Assembly (NCBI GenBank): GCA_021781855.1
Contig: JAJXWC010000002.1
Location: 1 to 31,980, forward strand
Direction of reading: 5' to 3'
Length of the DNA: 31,980 nucleotides
Source: Bacillota bacterium
GTDB lineage: Bacteria; Bacillota; Bacilli; Lactobacillales; Streptococcaceae
Of the stretch, positions 16,714 through 24,059 are shown piece after piece (the first letter of the stretch is position 1; the number at the start of each line of letters is the position of its first letter). The position numbers and the translations under genes were made by a program. The notes below the pieces were generated by a model. That model ran no database searches. It was not told where the DNA came from and saw only the letters and a program-made list of their open reading frames with translations.

Positions 16714-17424
16714 TCAGAACCGCTCCCAATACACGCAAGTCTTGACATCGCGTGTGAGCAAATCATTTTCAGCTTCACGGTCGAAAATCGCATTGACCTC
16801 AGCGAAATATTCGCTGTAATTCTCATCGTCAGCTAGTGGACTGTGTGAGTGACTGCTCATGAAGGTCAGCCACTTTTCACGTGTATAGGTTTGCGGATTG
16901 GGGAATTCTAGCTCCTCACGATTTTTGAAAAAGCTCAGCGCCGAAGTCTCACTATGCCCTTCTGTTCGCTTGATTTTGGCATTCTCATCATAGTAGCTAA
17001 AGGTATTATAAATAGAAAACACAATGCCATTAGGCTTCAAAATTCGTGCGCATTCTGTGCGAAAAGCAATCGGGTCGAACCAATGCAAAGCCTGTGCGAC
17101 AGTAATCGCATCAAGGCTGTGGTCGGGAAGTTCTGTGTGGTCTGCCAGTGCGGAAATTATCTGAGCTTTTGGAAAGTTTGCGAGCGCAATTCTCAACTCC
17201 TTGCGCATATCGTGATTTGGCTCAATCGCAATGACATCAGGAAATTTCTTTGCAAGAAGCGCCGTGAGTTTGCCCGTGCCTGCCCCGATATCTGCGATTT
17301 TTGCCTTCCCAGGCACAAGCGTTGCAATAAAATCAAGCAAAGTCTGCGGATAATCAGGGCGCGCAAGACGATAAGCTTCTGCCTTTCCTGTGAAATTTTC
17401 AGAGAGATTTTGATATTCAGGCAT
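16714..17424 (-). CDS. Class I SAM-dependent methyltransferase
   Basis: A 236-residue Rossmann methyltransferase. Motif I is IADIGAGTGKLT at about residues 43-54, the acidic end of strand 2 is AIEPN (Glu68), and ITVAQALHWFD is the post-motif typical of UbiE/small-molecule methyltransferases. The substrate is unknown. It starts behind GGAGG overlapping the end region of the previous gene. Confidence 0.88.
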   Translation of the reverse strand: MPEYQNLSENFTGKAEAYRLARPDYPQTLLDFIATLVPGKAKIADIGAGTGKLTALLAKKFPDVIAIEPNHDMRKELRIALANFPKAQIISALADHTELPDHSLDAITVAQALHWFDPIAFRTECARILKPNGIVFSIYNTFSYYDENAKIKRTEGHSETSALSFFKNREELEFPNPQTYTREKWLTFMSSHSHSPLADDENYSEYFAEVNAIFDREAENDLLTRDVKTCVYWERF

Positions 17425-17438
17425 TTATTCCTCCTTTA

Positions 17439-18023
17439 TCAAATCCAAAATGTGAACCAAACAATCGTCATGATGATTGAAATAACAAGACCCACTGCGG
17501 TAAAGATTATAGCAAGGACTGTGAGAAAGTGGTTATTTTTTCGTACCCACGAAAGGGTTGAAAAGATAACAGCAACGACTGAAAAGATAATCCCACCTAT
17601 GGGCGTCCAGCTGAATAAAAGTCCAAGCCCTCCGAAAGTAACGGCCAAAATGCTTAGGACGATGGACTCTTTATGTGCATTTATGTTGTTATCTAGCACC
17701 TGTCTTCCCCAAAAATCTGAAAGTTCCAACCACGGCTTTGAAGCAAATCTGCTCAACTCCTTACCACGAACTGTAAAATGCACATCTTTTGCCCAAACTT
17801 TATCTCCAAGTTCACGCGCAAGTTCTTGTCCTGCGAATTGCTCGGCCATTGCTAAATTTTCGGCGCGTACCCGAAAACCACCTTCATGTAGTGCCTGACG
17901 TTCGCCCTTTCCAACTGAAAAGTTGTTACCTACCATAATTCCCTTGGCGACGCCTTCCAATGTCACTCCCTGACTTAAATCCATTTGCGGGTGATTATTC
18001 CACATCACTTGATAACCATTCAT
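17439..18023 (-). CDS. Hypothetical protein with C-terminal membrane domain
   Basis: A 194-residue protein. Residues 1-115 are soluble (MNGYQVMWNNHPQMDLSQGV..., with an FGGQ/AGQELARELG helix region), and residues 120-194 hold three or four hydrophobic segments like DUF4190-type tails. No function assigned. It starts behind an AGGA site. Confidence 0.65.
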   Translation of the reverse strand: MNGYQVMWNNHPQMDLSQGVTLEGVAKGIMVGNNFSVGKGERQALHEGGFRVRAENLAMAEQFAGQELARELGDKVWAKDVHFTVRGKELSRFASKPWLELSDFWGRQVLDNNINAHKESIVLSILAVTFGGLGLLFSWTPIGGIIFSVVAVIFSTLSWVRKNNHFLTVLAIIFTAVGLVISIIMTIVWFTFWI

Positions 18024-18035
18024 TTTAGTTTCCTA

Positions 18036-18110
18036 TTATTCTCCTTTCAGCTTTTTCGTTAAGTTATTAATATTACAAGTTAATTTATAGAGATTTTTGT
18101 GATTTATCAT
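18036..18110 (-). CDS. Short basic peptide (24 codons), possible small ORF
   Basis: ATG at 18110 follows AGGAG at six bases and opens MINHKNLYKLTCNINNLTKK plus LKGE, then TAA. The end overlaps the GGAG serving the next gene, so it could be a coupling peptide. Only the strong ribosome site supports it. Confidence 0.35.
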   Translation of the reverse strand: MINHKNLYKLTCNINNLTKKLKGE

Positions 18111-18124
18111 TTTATTCTCCTGCT

Positions 18125-18403
18125 CTACCAACTTCCGTGTGTTGAGCCGCCAATGGTTGGTGTGAACACTTTACGTTTGCGCGCTTCTTCTGCAAACTCA
18201 AAGACAGGGTGCGTTACAATCAGAAACTCCAACTGACGCATCAAGTCACTGAGTTCACGGTCAAAATTTCTTCCCCATTCAATCTTGTTCTTCGTATCTA
18301 TGAATGCTTTTCGCGTTTCCGGGTTCACATCTGGGTCAAGCACCACATCATACATTTTCGCAAGCAGCGCTTGCTGATTTTCGTTCAAATTTATTTTTGG
18401 CAT
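18125..18403 (-). CDS. Bacteriocin-immunity-like helical protein
   Basis: A 92-residue, predicted all-helical protein (MPKINLNENQQALLAKMYDV...). The pattern LDPDVNPETRKAF followed by a helix with K..IEWGRNFD and L..LMRQLEF resembles the four-helix EntA_Immun family of class II bacteriocin immunity proteins, which protect the producer at the membrane. The match is by eye and partial; no bacteriocin gene is visible nearby. It starts four bases after the trpE stop, with the ribosome site inside trpE. Confidence 0.55.
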   Translation of the reverse strand: MPKINLNENQQALLAKMYDVVLDPDVNPETRKAFIDTKNKIEWGRNFDRELSDLMRQLEFLIVTHPVFEFAEEARKRKVFTPTIGGSTHGSW

Positions 18404-18407
18404 AATT

Positions 18408-19775
18408 TCAATCCCCAATCTCCAACAGTCCACGCGCTTTATTCAACGTTTCTTGATACTCATGCTCTGGCACGCTGTCATATACAATCCCAGCACCAGC
18501 CTGTACGTGTGCTTTTCCGTCTTTCAAAACCATTGTCCGAATGGCGATGGCGAAATCGCAGTTGCCATTCTTCGTCAGATAACCGACAGCACCGCCGTAG
18601 ATGCCGCGCTTTTCTTGTTCAAACTCGTAGATGCGTTTGTAAGCCCGATTTTTGGGTGCTCCTGAGAGCGTTCCTGCTGGAATAGTGGAAATCAGAGCGT
18701 CCATTGCCGTAAATTCAGGTCGGAGTTTACCTTTTACTTCACTTGTGATGTGCATCACGTAACGGTACTTCTCGATTTTCATGAAAACAGGAACTTCAAC
18801 AGAGCCGTATTCGGAAATTTTGCCGATATCATTGCGTCCGAGGTCAACAAGCATCTTGTGTTCGGCTGTTTCTTTTTCGTCATTTCGCAGCTCATCAATC
18901 AAAAATTCGTCTTCTTCCTCTGTGATGCCGCGCTTTCTAGTCCCTGCAATAGGATTGGTGGAGACAATCCCGTTTTGCACAGCAACAAGCCGCTCAGGTG
19001 AGCTACCAATCACGTGGAAATGGTCAAATTCGATAAAATACATATAAGATGATGGATTCTCCACGCGCAATCCCCGATAATAATCAAACGGATTTGCTGT
19101 AAAATCTGCTGTCAAACGCTGTGAAAGCACAATTTGAAACATATCGCCATTTCTGATAAGCTCACGCGCCGCACGTACTTTTTCCTCAAAAGATGCTTGC
19201 GTGGTGTTGCTTGTAAAATTCATTTTCATCAGTGCTGATGAACGATTTTCAGCATCTGTCAAATTTGACAGAGCGGTCATTTTTTCTGACAGAGCTGACA
19301 AAAGTTCACTTTCAGAACGACTACTGTAAACATTATCTTCTACCAAAATCAACTTTTCACGCTTATGGTCAAAAATCACATAGCTCTCATAAAGCATAAA
19401 ATAAATATCAGGCGTACCAATCCTGTCCGTCAGCTCAGGCTGAATATTTTCGTAAATTCCGTACGTGTCAAAGCCAGCATAACCAATCGCACCGCTGGCA
19501 AAAGGCAAATCCTCATCAATCGCATTTTCTGGTTGATGGACCAATTTTTCAATGTATTTCAAAGGGTCAGCATTTTTGAGCTCTTCACCATTTACTGTCA
19601 ATCGCCCATCAGCAAATTTGACATGATGCACGGGATTGACCGCAATGATGGAAAAACGGGATTGTTCATTTTCGCGCGGAATAGATTCCAAAATAACCTT
19701 ATTTTTCCCCGTCAATCGCAAGTAAACCGAAATCGGAGTAAGTGTATCAGCATTAATTTCTTTTTTGATTTTCAT
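18408..19775 (-). CDS. trpE: Anthranilate synthase component I
   Basis: TrpE converts chorismate to anthranilate, the committed step, with ammonia from TrpG. The feedback-inhibition site is seen in ILESIPRENEQSRFS (the LLES-type motif, residues 29-43). Catalytic motifs of the C-terminal half are IVSTNPIAGTRKRG, VDLGRNDIGKIS and IPAGTLSGAPK. At 455 residues it is normal. It is first in the run, behind the T-box leader with GAGGAG before the ATG. Confidence 0.97.
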   Translation of the reverse strand: MKIKKEINADTLTPISVYLRLTGKNKVILESIPRENEQSRFSIIAVNPVHHVKFADGRLTVNGEELKNADPLKYIEKLVHQPENAIDEDLPFASGAIGYAGFDTYGIYENIQPELTDRIGTPDIYFMLYESYVIFDHKREKLILVEDNVYSSRSESELLSALSEKMTALSNLTDAENRSSALMKMNFTSNTTQASFEEKVRAARELIRNGDMFQIVLSQRLTADFTANPFDYYRGLRVENPSSYMYFIEFDHFHVIGSSPERLVAVQNGIVSTNPIAGTRKRGITEEEDEFLIDELRNDEKETAEHKMLVDLGRNDIGKISEYGSVEVPVFMKIEKYRYVMHITSEVKGKLRPEFTAMDALISTIPAGTLSGAPKNRAYKRIYEFEQEKRGIYGGAVGYLTKNGNCDFAIAIRTMVLKDGKAHVQAGAGIVYDSVPEHEYQETLNKARGLLEIGD

Positions 19776-20060
19776 ATTATCGCATTCTCCTCAATTTTTT
19801 TGAAGTACCAAAAAACCCGCAGAGTAAAAATACTCTACGGGCGTATGAGCGCGGTGCCACCGTAATTCAAGTTGTCAAAACAACTTCTTTTTCTCCTCAA
19901 GCAAGGAGCCGCTTTTTATCGGGAGCAACCGTGATTTTCATTGTTTCAAATCAGCGCAGCAAAGCTGCAAAAATCAGTCCATTCACCTTTACAAATTTAT
20001 CTGCTCGCACCCCCGCAGACTTCCTGAAAAATTCGTCGTAAAAGTTACTCTTCTGAGATT
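19776..20060 (-). promoter_or_regulatory. tRNA-Trp T-box leader of the trp operon
   Basis: The leader carries the T-box core GGTGGCACCGCG (19850-19861), able to pair with the acceptor end of uncharged tRNA, followed by the terminator at 19810-19841. The likely specifier codon is TGG at 19979-19981 in GAATGGAC within the stem I region; an AGTA-like element near 20050 begins stem I. When tRNA-Trp is uncharged, the antiterminator forms and trpE and the genes after it are transcribed. Specifier placement is by eye; the T-box itself is clear. Confidence 0.92.
19810..19841 (-). terminator. T-box regulated terminator
   Basis: Minus-strand hairpin with 11-bp arms CCCGTAGAGTA/TACTCTGCGGG (one G-U pair) followed by TTTTTT. 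Confidence 0.92.
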
Positions 20061-20066
20061 ATTTAA

Positions 20067-20095
20067 ATTGTAAAACTTTTCTGCATTTTTGTCAA
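20067..20095 (-). promoter_or_regulatory. trp operon promoter
   Basis: TTGACA, 17-nt spacer, TACAAT. The -35 overlaps the stop codon of the HAD-like gene, so the T-box unit starts immediately after it. Confidence 0.85.
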
Positions 20096-20568
20096 GAGTT
20101 TACATCTGAAAGCCAATGATTGATTTTCTCCATCTCCTTGTCAGTCAAACCCGTGTAGGCAAATGGACGGATGACAAGTAATTTCCCACATTCTTGTGCC
20201 TGATTCAGAATTTGTGAAGCTTTAATCAACCAGGGGTTTGCATTGTCATCAATCAATACAAAAACGGCATTTGCATGAGCAAGGTAGAAATTTTCAAGTA
20301 CTTCCAGTTTGTTCCACAAATAATTTTTCGTCCGTTTTCCAGAAAAATCAAGAAAACCTTTTGTTTCGAAGTTTAACAACTGAGCGAAAATATCAGATTT
20401 TTCTTGCCACGAACTGCACCAATAAATGTCAGTTTTCCGCCCCAAAAGCTGCAGCCAATTTTTCAGAGAATTCTTTATCGTGAAAGCTCCAATTTGCACA
20501 GCATCTTCAGGCACTTTGCCAAGTGAAAGTAGTACACCATCAATATCAAGCAAAATTATTTTTTTCAT
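20092..20568 (-). CDS. HAD-like small phosphatase-type protein
   Basis: A 158-residue protein starting MKKIILLDIDGVLL. The DIDG motif is the HAD motif I (Asp8, Asp10), WCSSWQ resembles motif II, and VLIDDNANPW motif IV. No cap domain is evident, and the substrate is unknown. An in-frame start eleven codons earlier is less likely; the chosen ATG has only a weak AGG in front. It ends at the trp promoter. Confidence 0.7.
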   Translation of the reverse strand: MKKIILLDIDGVLLSLGKVPEDAVQIGAFTIKNSLKNWLQLLGRKTDIYWCSSWQEKSDIFAQLLNFETKGFLDFSGKRTKNYLWNKLEVLENFYLAHANAVFVLIDDNANPWLIKASQILNQAQECGKLLVIRPFAYTGLTDKEMEKINHWLSDVNS

Positions 20569-20641
20569 CAACCTACACGCTCCAATCTCAAAAATGACCA
20601 AACGGCTGACCTAAGCCAGTAGAACAAAAATAGAATGTACT

Positions 20642-20689
20642 GTTGAAGTGATTACGTTATCTGTAGGAGTTTCCTTTTTCCACAGAGAT
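20642..20689 (-). repeat. Family-2 palindromic repeat copy
   Basis: The plus strand shows GTTGAAGTGATTAC (reverse complement of the AATCACTTCAAC seen at 1597-1620), then a hairpin ATCTGTAGGAG...CCACAGAGAT, resembling the copy at 23892-23979. Confidence 0.45.
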
Positions 20690-20928
20690 AACTCAAAGAT
20701 TTTAAGTCGCTTTGTCTGAGCAGTTTATTTCTGCTTCGCTATATGCTAAGCCAACGAGTTGGTATGCTTTCGCAATATGGTACGGCTTATCCCGCCGCCT
20801 GAAGAGTCAGAAAAATGAGTGACATTGCTAGGTCAAATTTTCTGATAAATTCGTAGTCCAAAGGACGAGACCGTAAGCACTTACTGAATTAGATTATAAC
20901 ATAAAGCGTCTTCATTAGTTCTGAAATT
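20690..20928. other. Hairpin-rich intergenic stretch
   Basis: No gene seen. Small inverted repeats follow one another: AGCAG/CTGCT, CTAAGCC/GGCTTA, AGTCC/GGACG. They recall the modular repeats in style, but I could not match them to either end of that family. Confidence 0.4.
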
Positions 20929-20956
20929 TTGCAGTTTTCATTTTTTATGTTACACT
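20929..20956 (+). promoter_or_regulatory. Promoter of the glucosaminidase gene
   Basis: TTGCAG, 16-nt spacer, TACACT preceded by TGT (extended -10). The -10 ends seven bases before the ATG, so the start site would coincide with the start codon. Confidence 0.5.
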
Positions 20957-20962
20957 AACTCT

Positions 20963-21595
20963 ATGAACAATCAGATGAAACGGAAAAATAGATATAAAAT
21001 CTGGCCTTTCCTGACAAAATTAGGCATTATTATCTTGCTTATTTTGGGCTTTACTGCTTATAATTTGATGAAAACGAGCGATGCGCAGACTACATCTGCT
21101 CTCGCAAGCCAAGTGCAGACTGTTACACGTTACAATTTTATTCGTGAGCTTGCGCCTGCCGCACTCCAAGCACAGAAAGAAGATAAGATTTTGCCTTCTT
21201 TAACTTTGGCACAGGCTTGTTTAGAGTCTGATTTTGGACAATCTTTATTAGCAAGTAAGTACCATAATCTGTTCGGCGTGAAAGCCTATGGCAATGTTCC
21301 TACGGTCAAATTGGACACACAAGAATTTGAAAATGGAAAATGGATAACAATTTCTGGTCAATTTCGCGTGTATGCTACAGATGAAGCTTCTGTTCTAGGT
21401 CATTCTAAACTTTTTGTCAATGGCACAACTTGGAACCCTAACCAATACGCTGCTGTACTTAATGCAAAAGATTACAAGGCTGCCGCTAAAGCTGTTCAAA
21501 CCAGTGGTTACGCCACTGACCCTGCTTACTCTGCAAAATTAATTCAGATTATTGAAAGCTATCAACTTCAAAAATATGACCAAGCTGTAAATTGA
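20963..21595 (+). CDS. Peptidoglycan glucosaminidase, AcmC-like
   Basis: A 210-residue cell-wall hydrolase. Residues 18-34 form a signal anchor. The rest is a GH73-type glucosaminidase domain with catalytic Glu88 in LTLAQACLESDFGQS, followed by NLFGVKAYG and YATDPAYSAKL, typical of the family. It has no LysM or other wall-binding domain, the architecture described for L. lactis AcmC. No ribosome site precedes MNNQMKRKNR; the mRNA may be leaderless. Confidence 0.9.
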   Translation: MNNQMKRKNRYKIWPFLTKLGIIILLILGFTAYNLMKTSDAQTTSALASQVQTVTRYNFIRELAPAALQAQKEDKILPSLTLAQACLESDFGQSLLASKYHNLFGVKAYGNVPTVKLDTQEFENGKWITISGQFRVYATDEASVLGHSKLFVNGTTWNPNQYAAVLNAKDYKAAAKAVQTSGYATDPAYSAKLIQIIESYQLQKYDQAVN

Positions 21596-21686
21596 AGCGA
21601 TTATCGCATCAATAGGCACAATCTTCTCCTTTGCAAAAGATTATCCGTCGAATTAACACTTGTGTTAAGCAATCGTACCCACATCT

Positions 21687-21695
21687 TGATATAAT
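21687..21695 (+). promoter_or_regulatory. Extended -10 promoter of ylxM
   Basis: TGATATAAT ends seven bases before the ylxM ATG. The -35 region is weak. Confidence 0.5.
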
Positions 21696-21702
21696 AAAAG
21701 GC

Positions 21703-22038
21703 ATGGAAATCGAAAAAACAAACCGAATGAACACACTTTTCGAGTTTTATGCGACGCTTTTAACAGATAAACAGATGAATTACATTGAGCTCTATTATGC
21801 TGACGATTATAGTCTTGTCGAGATTGCAGAAGAATTTGATGTCAGCCGCCAAGCCGTTTATGACAATATCAAGCGCACCGAAAAAGTACTTGAAAGTTAT
21901 GAAGAAAAATTACATCTTTATAGTAATTACGTTGTGCGTAATCAGCTTATTGATGAGCTTTTGAGCGAATTCTCAGAGTTTGACACTCTCGTCAAAAAGC
22001 TCCGAGAGATTCAAAAAATTGATGAAGAAGAATTTTGA
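21703..22038 (+). CDS. ylxM: YlxM/p13-like DNA-binding protein (UPF0122)
   Basis: A 111-residue helix-turn-helix protein of the YlxM family, linked in other Firmicutes to the signal recognition particle. It shows the family start MEIEKTNRMNTLFEFYATLL and the HTH segment DYSLVEIAEEFDVSRQAVYDNIKR. Longer in-frame starts lack support; the chosen one follows family convention. In many relatives ylxM precedes ffh, but here tmRNA follows and no ffh is seen. There is no clear ribosome site, so a leaderless mRNA is possible. Confidence 0.92.
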   Translation: MEIEKTNRMNTLFEFYATLLTDKQMNYIELYYADDYSLVEIAEEFDVSRQAVYDNIKRTEKVLESYEEKLHLYSNYVVRNQLIDELLSEFSEFDTLVKKLREIQKIDEEEF

Positions 22039-22096
22039 TTTGGCAATACTGTCAAACCTCATCTTTTTCAAAAAATTATGTTATAATAAAATTTCT

Positions 22097-22170
22097 GGTA
22101 TAATTCGCTGAATGGCGCCGAGCATAGTGTACTAACGTACACGAGTGAGAAGCCATCAAGAAGTATACCG
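22097..22170. repeat. Tandem palindromic repeat, unit 1
   Basis: A 74-bp unit bounded by near-perfect inverted ends GGTATAATTC/GAAGTATACC, with nested stems GAATGGC/GCCATC and GTGTAC/GTACAC (loop TAAC). It matches unit 2 at all but four positions. It begins with a perfect extended -10 (TGGTATAAT). Confidence 0.85.
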
Positions 22171-22182
22171 CTTTGAATCTGA

Positions 22183-22287
22183 AATTTAGAAAATAAGCGG
22201 TATAATTCGCCGAATGGCGCCAAGCGTGGTGTACTAACGTACACGAGTGAGAAGCCATCAAGAAGTATACCGCTTATTTTCTAAATT
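22183..22287. repeat. Tandem palindromic repeat, unit 2, with extended inverted arms next to ssrA
   Basis: Unit 2 (22199-22272) starts 102 bp after unit 1. Its arms extend outward into a perfect 22-bp inverted repeat (22183-22204 with 22266-22287), which ends two bases before the tmRNA. No -35/-10 pair for ssrA is clear except the TATAAT inside this unit at 22201-22206. Confidence 0.85.
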
Positions 22288-22288
22288 A

Positions 22289-22644
22289 GGGGTCGTTACG
22301 GATTCGACAGGCATTGTCGCGCATGAACTGCAACTGCTGCTGGCATCAGGATAATCTGCCGCAGAAAAATAACTGCAAAAAATAACACACAAACTTACGC
22401 AATGGCTGCCTAAAAAACACCATGCGTGCCTGAATTTCGTTCGCTGATGGCAAAATGACGGTCTAAACTTTTAGTCAGCTACGGTTTTGCGTCGGCTTCG
22501 CGTAATACCAGAGCCTTAGAAGCATCGCAAATTTCTGCTGTTTGAGACTGGCTTTGGAAATTTGTTAAATTTGAGAAAGTCCTATAGTTGTAGACGTTGA
22601 TGTAGCAAGGTGTTTGGACGCGGGTTCGACTCCCGCCGACTCCA
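22289..22644 (+). ncRNA. ssrA: Transfer-messenger RNA
   Basis: tmRNA rescues stalled ribosomes and tags incomplete proteins. The 5' end GGGGTCGTTACGGATTCGAC and the 3' end GGGTTCGACTCCCGCCGACT plus CCA form the tRNA-like domain with its T-loop. The tag frame starts at the resume codon GCA (22375) and reads AKNNTQTYAMAA followed by TAA (22411-22413), which I recall as the L. lactis tag. The encoded 3' CCA ends at 22644. Confidence 0.97.
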
Positions 22645-22670
22645 TAAACAGATTTTTCGGAATCTCAGGT

Positions 22671-22998
22671 AATAAAGCAGAGACTAAATTCGAAGATTGC
22701 GATTTGAACTTCCTACTTTAGTCGGTTAGTGAAATCGACAGGTTAACAGCTCAACAGTACGGTGTACTGTTGAGGTTGCAGATAGAGAGAGCGAAGCTCT
22801 CATCTTTCGTAGTGTGCTGTTAAGGTTGCGAATAAAGTAAACAAAGTTTACGTCTTTCGTAATGAAGTGGAGATAGAGCGAATGGACACCCGTAGTAGAG
22901 ACGGGGGGATTGCGATTGCGACTAGCCACTTTAGTGGCGTAGCGAGCATCGACAGCGTAGCACGAAGTGCGTAGATAGCACGCACTGCTGAAATAAAA
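22671..22998 (+). repeat. Modular hairpin repeat, copy D
   Basis: The longest copy (328 bp), just after tmRNA and in its orientation. Left end AATAAAGCAGAGACTAA, right end GCACGCACTGCTGAAATAAAA. It contains two tandem versions of the TTTCGTA-flanked hairpin: 22787-22801 (GAGAGC/GCTCTC) and 22837-22851 (GTAAAC/GTTTAC). It also has a 9-bp stem CAACAGTAC/GTACTGTTG (22752-22772) and GCCAC/GTGGC (22925-22938). It shares about 150 bp with copy A. Confidence 0.88.
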
Positions 22999-23029
22999 AA
23001 TTGCTCAATAGGGCGTTTTTTTATTTCAG
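22988..23029 (+). terminator. Probable terminator after repeat D
   Basis: CTGAAATAAAAAA and TTTTTTATTTCAG form long arms around a GCTC/GGGC mini-stem. The right end of repeat D supplies the 5' arm. Confidence 0.6.
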
Positions 23030-23059
23030 CGGTTCATCGAAAATTGCTGGAAATTACCA

Positions 23060-23089
23060 AAAAGAGGAAACTAAAAAGTTTCCTCTTTT
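23060..23089. terminator. Bidirectional terminator
   Basis: Perfect 13-bp arms AAAAGAGGAAACT/AGTTTCCTCTTTT around AAAA, placed between the tmRNA unit and the convergent oxidoreductase gene. Confidence 0.85.
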
Positions 23090-23123
23090 CAAACATCATG
23101 TTGAGCCTATTACATGAATTATA

Positions 23124-23783
23124 TTAGCCGTTAATGACCGTAAAGCGCTCCATCGAATGTTTTTTGTCTGAGATTTCCGAGATGACCGCAGAGGCCATTG
23201 TGCCTGATGTAGTTTCAGAAATCCCATTATTGTTAAACAACAAATGGTCTATGCCATAAATAATATTATCTGATTTCTCCCCTGAAATAAAGTTTAATCC
23301 TGGTGAAACACCAAACCAGTCAACATTTTTCACGTTCTTTAAAAAATCCAGTTCATAAAGTTGATTTTCGGGAATAGCCCGCCATGATACTGTACTTTGG
23401 TCTTTTACAATGTCATCGTAAGCATGATGCACATTATTTTCTTTGCCAACTAACAAGCTACCTGCACCAAGTATGAAACCAATTCGAACAGAACTATTAC
23501 GAAGCATCGCTACTAACTTAGCAGCTAAATCAACATGTAAGAAAGCTTGTTCAGGAGCTGTGGCAAACGCATCTATGATAACTTCTGAATCCGCTATATC
23601 TTCCAATGTCAATTCGAAAGCATCTTTATTTAATATTTCAATCGTTGGAAATTCTTCTTTCAAAGCTAATAGATTCGCATTATTTCGAGCATTAGCAATA
23701 ACTTTATAGCCAGCCTTGACTGCTTCTTTTACTAATGAACTCCCCGTCATTCCAGTCGCACCAATAATAAAAATTTTCATCAT
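23124..23783 (-). CDS. NAD(P)-binding oxidoreductase, NmrA/YwnB-like
   Basis: A 219-residue atypical short-chain dehydrogenase. The nucleotide-binding GATGMTGSS lies near residues 8-16, and ILGAGSLL follows the central strand. The architecture matches small NAD(P)H-binding epimerase-like proteins related to flavin or biliverdin reductases. The substrate is unknown. Two adjacent ATGs compete at the start. It stands alone with its own promoter region. Confidence 0.85.
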   Translation of the reverse strand: MMKIFIIGATGMTGSSLVKEAVKAGYKVIANARNNANLLALKEEFPTIEILNKDAFELTLEDIADSEVIIDAFATAPEQAFLHVDLAAKLVAMLRNSSVRIGFILGAGSLLVGKENNVHHAYDDIVKDQSTVSWRAIPENQLYELDFLKNVKNVDWFGVSPGLNFISGEKSDNIIYGIDHLLFNNNGISETTSGTMASAVISEISDKKHSMERFTVING

Positions 23784-23838
23784 GAAGCCCTTCTTTCCTT
23801 AGTCTAATATCATAATCTTATTATAAAATGAGGAGTTC

Positions 23839-23879
23839 TGTCAAGTTAAGCATACTATCATTTTGTAATAAAGTATGTT
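23839..23879 (-). promoter_or_regulatory. Candidate -35 and operator of the oxidoreductase gene
   Basis: TTGACA (23839-23844) lies beside an inverted repeat AACATACT...AGTATGCT (23849-23879), placed where a HxlR- or MarR-type repressor could act. No -10 at ideal spacing is visible, so this is tentative. Confidence 0.4.
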
Positions 23880-23891
23880 TCAAAATATTGG

Positions 23892-23979
23892 AGTAATCAC
23901 TTCACCTGTAGAGCATTCTTTCTCCTCACAGATGTTACTAGGTTAAAAATTGGTATTCTAACTTAGCAATTGTCTGCTG
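23892..23979 (+). repeat. Family-2 palindromic repeat copy
   Basis: GTAATCACTTCA, then CTGTAGAG...CTCCTCACAG, then TAACTTAGCAA...TCTGCTG. These segments match parts of 1494-1620 and 20642-20689. Nothing else is seen in the 23784-24058 gap. Confidence 0.5.
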
Positions 23980-24059
23980 TTTTTTTACAAAACAACATTC
24001 CCGAGTGTATCAAACAACCATTAAAACGCTTTAATTATTACAACTTCATAAAAAAGAAA

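Noticed and set aside
22076..22261. Minus-strand frame with a duplicated MASHSCTLVH peptide
   Set aside because: It is the translation of the two tandem palindromic units, with no ribosome site; the DNA structure explains the duplication.
22671..23029. CRISPR array in the hairpin-rich stretch after tmRNA
   Set aside because: No regularly spaced identical repeats with unique spacers and no cas genes.
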